Positions 11,607 to 20,614 of a DNA stretch of 64,000 bases are shown in pieces. A program made the translations under genes and the position numbers. The stretch spans positions 7,301,501 to 7,365,500 of the forward strand of contig JAPFFF010000005.1 of assembly GCA_039105265.1 (NCBI GenBank), written 5' to 3'. Within the stretch, counting starts at the first letter, position 1, and each line of letters opens with the position of its first letter. The notes below the pieces were generated by a model. The model was not told where the DNA came from, searched no databases, and was given only the letters and a program-made list of their open reading frames with translations. Source of the stretch: Tritrichomonas musculus (taxonomy: Eukaryota; Parabasalia; Tritrichomonadida; Tritrichomonadidae).

Positions 11607-12677
11607 ATGGGAAATTTTTTCTCAAATGTGAAAAATTTCGTAACTAGTCCTTATAAATCATTTGATGAACATCCTCTTCTTAAATCAATCAAAAATCCAA
11701 TCAATCGGTTCTGCGATGATTTTGCTTCATCTCTTATTGATGATTATTCAACGAATTCACAAAAAAAAGATATTCAAATGACGCCTAATGATCAAGAAGA
11801 AATTTATGGATTCACAATTGTTAAGATTTTAGGAGATGGAGCTGAGGCTGTTGTTTATGAAGCTTACAAAAATAGAACATCTGCTGCTTCTCCAGACTCA
11901 ATAATATCCTTGCCAATTGCTCTTAAAAAATACAAAAAAGTATCACAGATGGGGCAAGGAGTACTTCGTGAATTTGAAATAGCGAATTTATTACATCATC
12001 CGCATTGTATAAAAATGTATGAATGTGTTAAAAATGCGGTAGGCGAATATATTATTTCAATGCCGTTATACTCATATGGATCATTATCATATTCTAATGT
12101 CCCTGTCCTAACTATTTCAGCGTCAATATTATTTTTAAAGCAGCTTGGTTCAGCACTTGCTTATATGCATTCCAGAAACGTTATTCATCGTGATATAAAG
12201 CCTGGTAATGTTTTGATATACGAAAACGGATTTGTTTTTTGTGATTATTCGGTATCAGTTCATTTAAATTCTCCTGATGAAAAATTGTCAGGAGTTGTTG
12301 GCACATCAGTATTCATGTCCTGTGAAATTTCAAATGATCCATATTTGCCAAAACCATGTGATGTATGGGCTCTTGGTGTGACAACTTATGTACTTTTATA
12401 TGGAAAATTTCCATATCATCTCGAGTTAGCCCTTGAGCAAAATGAAGCCCCAGTGTGGAACAATACTTCACCAATTATTCAATGCGTTAATTCATATGGC
12501 CTTGAATTTCCAAATGTTCCTTCAATACCTAATGAAATGAAAAAAATAATTGCTGGCATGCTTGAAAAAGATCCAAACAGAAGACTTACAGCAAAACAAA
12601 TCGATGAGAATAAATGGATTAATGAAAAATATGAACGAAGAAAGAAAATTATGAACTACATGACAAATATAGATTGA
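11607..12677 (+). CDS. CAMKK/LKB1-like serine/threonine protein kinase (356 aa)
   Basis: The kinase domain covers residues about 68-345. The Gly-rich loop is LGDGAEAVVYEA (75-86), the ATP-binding lysine is K107 in ALKKYKK, and the catalytic loop HRDIKPGNVL (194-203) has D196 and N201. The metal-binding motif reads CDYS (D213) where most kinases have DFG. The APE motif is replaced by SCE (238-240), and DVWALG is intact (252-257). The sequence around HRDIKPGN, VGTSVFM and DVWALGVTTY resembles CAMKK/SNF1-activating kinases. The N-terminus MGNFFSN fits an N-myristoylation signal, so membrane attachment is possible. Atypical DFG/APE may lower activity, but the catalytic Lys, Asp and Asn are all present. 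It starts about 90 bases after the mariner-like fossil. Confidence 0.9.
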   Translation: MGNFFSNVKNFVTSPYKSFDEHPLLKSIKNPINRFCDDFASSLIDDYSTNSQKKDIQMTPNDQEEIYGFTIVKILGDGAEAVVYEAYKNRTSAASPDSIISLPIALKKYKKVSQMGQGVLREFEIANLLHHPHCIKMYECVKNAVGEYIISMPLYSYGSLSYSNVPVLTISASILFLKQLGSALAYMHSRNVIHRDIKPGNVLIYENGFVFCDYSVSVHLNSPDEKLSGVVGTSVFMSCEISNDPYLPKPCDVWALGVTTYVLLYGKFPYHLELALEQNEAPVWNNTSPIIQCVNSYGLEFPNVPSIPNEMKKIIAGMLEKDPNRRLTAKQIDENKWINEKYERRKKIMNYMTNID

Positions 12678-12725
12678 TATTTTTATTTTATAGATTATAT
12701 AAATGTTGTTTATAGACGCTCATTT

Positions 12726-12728
<3 letters not shown>

Positions 12729-12770
<42 letters not shown>
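12729..12770 (+). repeat. poly(T) tract, about 42 bp
   Basis: A pure T run in the 183-base gap between the kinase gene and the BTB gene. The exact length may be an assembly estimate. Confidence 0.9.
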
Positions 12771-12771
<1 letters not shown>

Positions 12772-12860
12772 TCTAACAAAATTTTAAATATGCATATTCA
12801 AAATATTCATAAAAAAGAAAAAATTTTTAATGGAAAATTTTCTAAAATGACATTTTTATT

Positions 12861-14261
12861 ATGTCTGAACCTCTAAAATGGTTAATAAAATTCAAAACAG
12901 GAAAAAATGAAGAACAGCATATAGATATTGATATACCTTTTGATAACATGGCCAAAGTTAGTCGCGATATTTTTATTGAATTAAACCGTAATCAATGCTA
13001 TACCATTAAACATAATGTAAAAGAAGATGTTGTTAGATCATTTATAAATTTTTGGGAAAAAGGAACAGAGCCAGAAATTACAGTAGATAATTATTTAGAT
13101 TTTTGTCATTTAAATAACGAATTTGATATTGGATTCATTGGGGAATATATAAATAAAAAGCAAGATATTTTTAATGACTATCAAAAATTAATGCAAAACT
13201 TAAAAGATGACGAATATACAAATAAGCATGTAATTGAAATCGAAGTTGCTAAAAAAATGGATATATTTGTTCTAAGATATAGTGATGAATTGTTTTCACT
13301 ACCAAAGCAGCAATTGATCCGTCTATTTGGAAATCAAGAGTTAATATTAAAAGAGCCTGAATTTGCCTATCAAGCTATTGTTAGATATTTTCAGCAAAGC
13401 AATGATTTAGAAATTTTCATACTCCTTCCATATATTGATGGTTCTAAATTAACCAAAGAATCAATTGAAGAATGTTTTGAAAAGCAAGAGGAACGAGCTG
13501 GATTTCTACCAAAAATTGGTTATACATCTATTGAAGAGAAGATGAAAAGAAATGACCGCAAAATTTCAGAGCTTGAATCAATACTCAATCAGCAAAATGA
13601 TCAAATTCACCAACTTCAATCTGAAATTGATACTGCAAAAACTGATTTTGCTAATCAATTAAGTCAAAAAGAATCTCAAATACAAAAGCTTGAATCGAAT
13701 ATTAAAAATTTGTTTAGGATTCTTCTTGATAATCATTCATTATCTGAAATTACTAATTTCTTTATACCAACAGGCCAAAATTGGAATCAGGATAATATTA
13801 ATCAATTCAGTATTTCTTATCAAAACGTTACATATATAATTAATGCTTCTTCAACATTTCAAGATAAAGCTGAAAATTCATTAATTCAATTATTTAATGG
13901 GAAAAATGAACAGCAAGGTGGGCATTTTTGGCGTACTCAAAATTGTACAGAATCATATATTCAAATCACATTTTCTCAACCAGTTCATGCTAATATAATT
14001 TCAATAACAGCTGTTGATCAAAATGTCACTGAATCTCCTTCTCGTTTTGATATCCTTGGTGGAAACGATCAAGAAAACTTTATAGTTCTAAAATCCCTTG
14101 ATCTTTGGCATTGGTACAAAAATGAAAGAAAGATCTTTTCATTCGACAATAATCAATCATATAAATCATATAAATTAATTTTTAAAGTCCATTCCAGTTT
14201 AGAAGGTACTGAGCACTACTTTTCAATAAGTGAGTTAAATATAGGTGAAATCCCTTATTAG
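12861..14261 (+). CDS. BTB/BACK-like protein with coiled coil and discoidin-like C-terminal domain (466 aa)
   Basis: Residues 1-115 have the pattern of a divergent BTB fold (FDNMAKVSRDIF... followed by ITVDNYLDFCHLNNEF). Residues about 115-215 resemble a BACK-type helical region. Residues about 230-290 are a coiled coil (LESILNQQNDQIHQLQSEI). The last 165 residues look like an F5/8 type C (discoidin) beta-sandwich: GGHFWRTQN, then SYIQITFSQPV, then FDILGGNDQENF and a C-terminal FSISELNIGE. This order is one I associate with a large trichomonad family. The BTB domain suggests oligomerisation or a cullin-adaptor role, and the discoidin-like domain suggests ligand binding. The ATG is chosen because CATTTTTATT directly precedes it and the protein starts cleanly there. 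No signal peptide is seen. Confidence 0.8.
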   Translation: MSEPLKWLIKFKTGKNEEQHIDIDIPFDNMAKVSRDIFIELNRNQCYTIKHNVKEDVVRSFINFWEKGTEPEITVDNYLDFCHLNNEFDIGFIGEYINKKQDIFNDYQKLMQNLKDDEYTNKHVIEIEVAKKMDIFVLRYSDELFSLPKQQLIRLFGNQELILKEPEFAYQAIVRYFQQSNDLEIFILLPYIDGSKLTKESIEECFEKQEERAGFLPKIGYTSIEEKMKRNDRKISELESILNQQNDQIHQLQSEIDTAKTDFANQLSQKESQIQKLESNIKNLFRILLDNHSLSEITNFFIPTGQNWNQDNINQFSISYQNVTYIINASSTFQDKAENSLIQLFNGKNEQQGGHFWRTQNCTESYIQITFSQPVHANIISITAVDQNVTESPSRFDILGGNDQENFIVLKSLDLWHWYKNERKIFSFDNNQSYKSYKLIFKVHSSLEGTEHYFSISELNIGEIPY

Positions 14262-16073
14262 AAATTAGAAATAATGCCATTTTAAACTAACTACTGAATA
14301 TTGATAAATAAATAAATAAATTGAATTTTGTTGATTATAACTTTATTTTAAAAAATGTTGACTAAATAATTGCTTTTCTTATTCAATGCATATACTCATA
14401 GTTTATGTTAGATGAAATACTGCATATTTTAATGCATCTAAATTTTCTCACCCAAAGAAATGCTAATTATTATTTCATGATTTTTTTTTCTCAACAGAAA
14501 AATCTTAATAAATTCTATTTATGTATATTAAGGGTGTACTTGATAATTCTGAAGAAAAAATTCAATGAGCTTTCTCAAAAGCAACAATTATTAATTTTAA
14601 AAATATAAATTTTATTTTAAATACAATACAATACAATAAATAAATATAATAGTAATTATTTTTATATTTAGATCTCAAAAAAATCTGATTTTCAAAATAA
14701 TTATTAAGAAAATCTCTTTATAAAAAGATTATATAACTTATTTTTAAATTTATATATATTTATATTCATTTATTAATTTATATTTAAATATATATTTAAT
14801 ATTTTTCTAATATTTCATGAGATACAAAAAGAAATAATAATATAAAACTTTTTATTTAATTTATTTTATTTTAAGAATTATATAACTTTTTGTGAAAGAC
14901 ATTATGATTTTATATCATATATAAACCTTCTTATTAATAGTATGATTTGCATATATTATTCATTTTACTGTGTTTATATAAATTATATATTATATAAATT
15001 TCAATATTAAATTATTTAAGGAAATATTTACTGCAATATTAATTCTTTTAAAATTAAAAAAAATATATTTAATTTTTTTTTATGTTAAAAACTTTACTAG
15101 GAAAAATATTATAAAATTATTTTTATGAATATATTTATATATTTATATTATAGATATATAAATAGAATAATATTATATAAATAAATCAAAGAAAGATAGA
15201 TATAATCTTATTATAATAAAAAAATAATTTATGAAAAAGTTTAAAAATATTTTTTCTATTTGAGAATATTTGAAAGGTCAATTCAATATATAATTTTTGG
15301 TTTCTTTAATTTTGATAATATTTATTGATGCATATAATATTTAACATGTAACAATATTTAAATAATATATAGTTATAAATAAAATAATAAATAGAGATAA
15401 ATATATAAAAATAAATGTTTACTGAATAAAATAAATTTAAATTAATTTAATCTATTATTAAAAATTGTTCATATATTTCAACTTTTTCTGAAATAATTAT
15501 TTTATTCAATTTTTTGGTGAAATTATTTCCTTCCGGTAAAAATGAAATAAATAACATAAAACTAAGACCAATAATATAAAAAAATTAAACTATCTAAACT
15601 TTTTCCGAAAGAGCAACCATTGAATTTATTTTCTACAATAACGTATTAAATTGGATATTCGTCTTGATCGTTTAGGAGAAAAAATGCGCAAATTGACCTA
15701 AACTTTTTCCGAAAAAGCCACCATTGAATTTATTTTCTATAAGATTTTTGTATTTTGAAAGGTTTATATATTTTACAGCAGTACACCCTTAAAATATTTA
15801 TAGTTTCTTCTTTTAGTATTTTATTTACTTATTTTCATGCTTTTTAGCTTTTTTAAAAAAAACAAAATTGAGAGGAAAAAATCTAAAAAGTTCAAAAAAA
15901 AATATTTACCGGAAAATACGTTTTTTTGAAACTTTTGCGTTTTATTACGTTTTTATTTATTCAAAAAACTTATTTTAAATAAGAATCGACTTTAGGCAAA
16001 CGTATAAGTATATGATAAATAAAAGATAAATGCTAAAAAATTACGAATAATATTGATAATAATAAACAAATAA
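14262..16073. other. AT-rich intergenic region with a possible TTAA-flanked element
   Basis: No credible gene is visible. Two direct repeats containing ACCATTGAATTTATTTTCTA lie at about 15595-15641 and 15702-15745. A 13-bp inverted pair at 14528-14540 and 15780-15792 may mark a non-autonomous element. The rest is nearly pure A/T. Confidence 0.55.
14528..15792. mobile_element. possible TTAA-target (piggyBac-like) non-autonomous element
   Basis: TTAAGGGTGTACT at 14528-14540 is matched by its exact complement AGTACACCCTTAA at 15780-15792. If TTAA is the target duplication, the terminal repeats are only 9 bp. The interior has no transposase. The short repeat length makes this a weak call, but a second TTAA-flanked inverted-repeat element occurs at 45467-45707. 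Confidence 0.3.
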
Positions 16074-18875
16074 TTATTGTTGAACGTAATGTTTTCGTTT
16101 TTCTTCATAAAAGTCATTAATCTTCTTTCGTTGTGCTTCTGATTCTTCATCATGTAAGTTATCATCAAGAAATGAAATTTTTTCTTCAAGCATTCGATCA
16201 ATAATTTCTGAAAATGAAGGCCTTGCATCAGGATCGCGTTTCCATGAATCTCTGATCAATTTTTGTAGTGATGGTTGACATGGTTTTTCAAATGATGGTC
16301 GTACATCATTCCCAATTAATAAAATAGCATCTGCCGGTTTTTGATCATCAAAAGGAACTGAATTAGAGTATAATTCCCAAAGAAGTAAAGCATACGAGAA
16401 AACATCTGCTTTACGACCGTATTTGTTCCCAGTATTAACTTCAGGAGCTGTATAATAAGCTGTACCGATATTTTTGGTTGGGTCATATGAGTGGATATCT
16501 TTCCTTGAATATCCAAAGTCGATGATTTTGGGTGTATCACCTTGAATCATGACATTTGATGTTTTTAAGTCTCGATGAATAATTCGATGAGAGTGAAGAT
16601 ATTTCATGCCTTCCGCAATTTCAAATGAAATCTTAGTTTTTTCATATTTATTAAGTTTATTCTTTTTATAATACAAATTGTCTGGAATATATTCAGTTAT
16701 AATCCAAATTCTGTCTTCTTCATTTGAAATGTTATATCCAATAAATTTCAGAATGTATTTATTGTTTAATCTAGATAAAATTTCTATTTCTCGTCGTAAT
16801 TTAATCAAGTTAGGAAAATCACATAAGTATGCATCATTGACCTTTTTAATAGCAACTATTTGACCATCTCGAAGATCTTCCCCTTGATATACTTTTGATT
16901 CATAACCATCACCAACATCTTTCTTCAGGTAGAAAAAATCCCCTCGATCAACTTCCCTAGATTTTAATGGTGAAAGAATTGTTTTGATCTTTAAATATAA
17001 GTCTTGGTCTAGAAAACTATCTGAAATACGACGGGCTCCAAAAAAATTTACTATTTTATTATACCACCGGTAATACTCTTCGGGGAGTTCAAGGGCAAAA
17101 TAATTATTTAATTCGGTAAAATCAAAATATAAGTCTTTGTTGTCTTCTATATATTTAGGACCAGTAAGAGAGAGTTTTTCAATAATCGAATAAAGATCAT
17201 TCATAGAATTTTTAAGATCTGTAGTTAGGAAATCAACACTCAAGTCTGAGTTACAACCTTTGAAAAGTTCTGGACCACAACAAATATCAATAGATGACCG
17301 TAATTTATTAAGTATTTCAATAATCTGCGTTATGTTCGAGCATTCTTCTGGTGTTGGTTCAACGTTTTCATACTTACTTCGAATTAAACTTTTGTATTCA
17401 ATAAGAATCGATCGTGCACGTGATAATTCAAACATATATTGAAGTGAATTTCTACTGCTGTTAAGAATTAAATCAAAAGTTTTCGAACACTCAATAATTT
17501 TAGTTGATTTGATTTCATGTTTATCGTAATATTCGTTTATGATTTCCGTTTTGTTTTCTTGTTTATCACGGGGTAAAATAATTCGTTTATTACTCATAAG
17601 ATCAACAACTTCGTCAAATGAACATCGATCAACTGATTTTTGACGCCAACATAATTTAATAAGTTCTTTAATATCATTCGATATACTTTCTGGAAAAGTC
17701 GGTCGTTGACCATCTACAACTAATTGGTTAATGTTTTCGCCTTCTTTTATTTCTTTAAAAAATGGTGGTTCTCCTGTACATAGTTCGTATAATATACTAC
17801 CAAATGAAAATACATCAACTTTCTCATCATAACTATGACTGTCCGTAAGTTCTGGTGCGGTCATTCGTGAAGCCGTTTTAATGTTTGGTAAGCCAAGAAA
17901 AGAATTTTCTGTTAAATAAATACAATCATTAAGATTAGTAATAATAGGATTGATATTTTCAACTTTTGAGTCACCATAACCTTCAACCTTCAAATTACAA
18001 AGGTGAAGGTTTCGATGAACAATTCGACGTGAATGAAGATAACTCATCGTTTTGGCAACTTTATACATCAAAATAGTTAAATATAAGTTTTTTTCCTGAA
18101 ATAAATCACAAAGTTTCTTTCCTTCGCGTTCTTCTCTAACAAATAAAATGTTTGAATCATTAATAGATACACCATCAAATTTTTCTATCGAGCGGTTGTC
18201 AATAATACTTAATATATGAAATAAATTTTCAAACTTGTCTCGTCGTTGAAGAGATGTGATAGTAACTTTATCACCTGTTCTTTTATTAATTCCTTCATAT
18301 ACTTCATATTCTTCTTTACTTTCAATTTTTTTTAATTTTTCATACTCGTCTTCTTTTATTCGGTATTTTTTTGTTTTATCGTACTTATTCATTATCGCGT
18401 TAAAATCTGAATTAATACCTTTAAGTAACTCTTCAACTTCTTCATATCTTCGTACAAGTTCTTCGTCAGCTTCATAATTTATTTCTTGTAAGAAATCTTT
18501 AATTTCTTGAAGATCTTTGTATTGGTCATATGTTGGTAAATTAAATGTTACATTAAATAAATTTAGCATGATTTTATAAATATTTTCAATCGTATTTTTT
18601 TGGGGAAAATCGTGGAGGTCTTGGTCAGTTTTTAGAAATAAAATGCATTTATCTTTAACCGATAATATTTCTAATTCGTTTTTAAGTTCTTTGAATCCAT
18701 TCATGAGTTCGGATAAATTCCTCTTGGATAATTTTTTACAACTCGTAAATAAATTTCTGATTGCTTCGAAAATACGTGTGAATGATCCACATCGACTTCT
18801 AAAAATGAGAACGGATTGTAATTTATTGATAATATTGCCAACATCTTCTGCAATACTTTCTTTCGTAATTGGCAT
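16074..18875 (-). CDS. tandem pseudokinase-kinase protein, TKL-like, copy 1 (933 aa)
   Basis: Order: helical N-terminus (1-170), a first kinase-like domain (about 180-430), a helical linker (440-640) and a second kinase domain (about 648-905). The first domain has no VAIK lysine (VTITS at 204-208), HRN instead of HRD (287-289) and no DFG, so it is a predicted pseudokinase. The second has VAIKK (K677), HRDLKTSN (767-774), IDFGYSR (785-791) and TAPE, so it should be active. The linker and N-terminus look alike (RSRCGSFTRIFEAI / FELSRARSILIEYKS), suggesting an internal duplication of a helix-bundle-plus-kinase unit. The layout recalls JAK-type regulation, by analogy only. The neighbour 20615-23419 is a paralogue. 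The start lies only about 17 bases from the end of a mariner-like fossil, so the promoter probably uses transposon-derived sequence. Confidence 0.9.
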   Translation of the reverse strand: MPITKESIAEDVGNIINKLQSVLIFRSRCGSFTRIFEAIRNLFTSCKKLSKRNLSELMNGFKELKNELEILSVKDKCILFLKTDQDLHDFPQKNTIENIYKIMLNLFNVTFNLPTYDQYKDLQEIKDFLQEINYEADEELVRRYEEVEELLKGINSDFNAIMNKYDKTKKYRIKEDEYEKLKKIESKEEYEVYEGINKRTGDKVTITSLQRRDKFENLFHILSIIDNRSIEKFDGVSINDSNILFVREEREGKKLCDLFQEKNLYLTILMYKVAKTMSYLHSRRIVHRNLHLCNLKVEGYGDSKVENINPIITNLNDCIYLTENSFLGLPNIKTASRMTAPELTDSHSYDEKVDVFSFGSILYELCTGEPPFFKEIKEGENINQLVVDGQRPTFPESISNDIKELIKLCWRQKSVDRCSFDEVVDLMSNKRIILPRDKQENKTEIINEYYDKHEIKSTKIIECSKTFDLILNSSRNSLQYMFELSRARSILIEYKSLIRSKYENVEPTPEECSNITQIIEILNKLRSSIDICCGPELFKGCNSDLSVDFLTTDLKNSMNDLYSIIEKLSLTGPKYIEDNKDLYFDFTELNNYFALELPEEYYRWYNKIVNFFGARRISDSFLDQDLYLKIKTILSPLKSREVDRGDFFYLKKDVGDGYESKVYQGEDLRDGQIVAIKKVNDAYLCDFPNLIKLRREIEILSRLNNKYILKFIGYNISNEEDRIWIITEYIPDNLYYKKNKLNKYEKTKISFEIAEGMKYLHSHRIIHRDLKTSNVMIQGDTPKIIDFGYSRKDIHSYDPTKNIGTAYYTAPEVNTGNKYGRKADVFSYALLLWELYSNSVPFDDQKPADAILLIGNDVRPSFEKPCQPSLQKLIRDSWKRDPDARPSFSEIIDRMLEEKISFLDDNLHDEESEAQRKKINDFYEEKRKHYVQQ

Positions 18876-18891
18876 TTTAAATAAAATATTA

Positions 18892-20518
18892 TAGTGTTCC
18901 TAAAAAATATTGATAAGAAATGAATTCAATAGTTAATCGTCGTTAACAAGAGTTATTTTATTTTTAAAATTTTTAATTTAAAAAGTTAAATTTCTTATCA
19001 ATATTTTTTCGGCAATTGAAAAAGTTGATTTTTTATTAAAAATAGATGTGGCGATCGGAAGTGAAGTGTCAAAAAATTGAAATAAAACTTAAAAAATCCA
19101 TAGATCATAAATTCAACCAATTAATTAAATGTTGCATCATATATTGATTATATATTTTGACTAAAAAATAAAATTCTATGTGCGGAATTTAAGATATAAA
19201 ATAAATGATTTTTTCATTAAATTTAAAGACATGTTATATAAAAAATATGATTTGTTTTAAGCTTTATATAAAAAATTTATAAGCCATTCGCATATTAAAC
19301 CATTTGAATATTTTTAGATAGCTTAAAATTATCAGGAAAAAATATTGAAACTTACAAAATAATAAATATAATATTATTTTTTATATCATTTCATATAAAT
19401 CAATCAAGAAATTGGAGAAAGGAATTTATAATGTTCTATAGTATAGGAATAAACAATTTTTTTTAATTCATTATGAATAAAATATATAAATTATTTATCC
19501 CAATTCATTCAAAACTGGCAAAAACGAATTGACTTTTGTTTTTACTCCTTTGTAAAATATTTATTTTATTTTTTTAAGCACAAGTTACTTATATTATATA
19601 ATTCAAATTATCATTTCTAAATTGAATGTTCTAAAAATTTTATTTTAGGGAAGCTACTTTCTTTTTTGGCGTCATATGTTTTTTCTTCAATATTGTTTAC
19701 TCGAGAATCTTTACATAAGTTGGAAATATATAATATAGTTGCATTTTTTATTAAGAAAAAAAACGATTATTTTCAATTGAATTTCATATTAATTCATATC
19801 TTGGAATTGCTACATAGAATTTTAAAAATAATATTTTTTTAAATATTATATTACAATTTAATCCCCCAATACAAAATATCAGCCAATTCTATGGATTTTT
19901 CATTTTTTCTGACACTTCACTTCCGATCGCCACACCTATTATTAAAAATTAAAATTAAAATCTTACTTGATTGCCTTGCACTTCGAGGCATTGTTTCAAT
20001 TTCTTTGGAAAAGAATCAATCAAAGAATTGTTTGTTGCTAAACTTAGATTATTCCAGATAAAGAATAAAAATTGTGTTCAGGAAACATTGGCCATTTCAG
20101 CTCCAGGGATTTCAGGAAACATTATTGCTTTAACGCATATGAAATACTTGATTTCATTTGTTAATATTTGTGGTCGGCAGGGTTGTGTTTTTTCTGGTCT
20201 CTCTTCATCAATCTATTTAGCTACTGCTTTGACGCAATTTAACGAAATACTTAATGCATCAGCTGTTTTGCTTTTATTAAAATTGTACGATTGCAGAACC
20301 ACTTGCGATTAAATTATAGCGTTTGTTTGTATTTTTTGGTAAAGAAAACATATAAATAAAAGGTCAAAAGATTGACCAACAATTGATTCATAAATTCATG
20401 AATAGGTCATTAAATTTGAATGAAATTGAAAGAAATTTTTAAATTCTCTCAAATTATTTTTAAATAAATTTTCTCAATTTTTTCAATGAAACATGAAAAT
20501 TTCTCTCAAATTTCTTAT
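18892..20518 (-). mobile_element. decayed Tc1/mariner-like element, copy 2, split by a younger insertion
   Basis: This is the inverted counterpart of 10773-11514 and retains the TATAGTGTTCCTAAAAAATA end at 18890-18909. The transposase-like remnant lies at about 19968-20312 on the complementary sense. The copy is interrupted by the 896-bp element 19043-19938. The outer right end is degraded, and similarity fades at about 20518 before the terminal repeat is complete. Comparing the two copies gives the uninterrupted sequence at the insertion site. Confidence 0.6.
19043..19938. mobile_element. non-autonomous MULE-like element with 10-bp target duplication (896 bp)
   Basis: The ends are inverted copies reading TAG(A/G)TGTGGCGATCGG and continuing GAAGTGAAGTGTCA (about 30 bp, one or two mismatches). 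TTATTAAAAA flanks both sides (19033-19042 and 19939-19948). The uninterrupted copy of the host element near 11370-11385 contains this 10-mer once, so the insertion boundary is directly shown. The interior is AT-rich without a coding frame. Confidence 0.85.
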
Positions 20519-20614
20519 AAATTGAAAGATTATTTATCGTTATATATTTCTAAAAATTTCTTCTTTATTAGAAAAACATGAAATAAAAGTGTTTAATTTA
20601 TTATAAAATAAGAA

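Noticed and set aside
14405-14608. 67-codon frame after the BTB gene
   Set aside because: Low complexity, hydrophobic by AT bias, and spans the end of a possible mobile element; no support as a gene.
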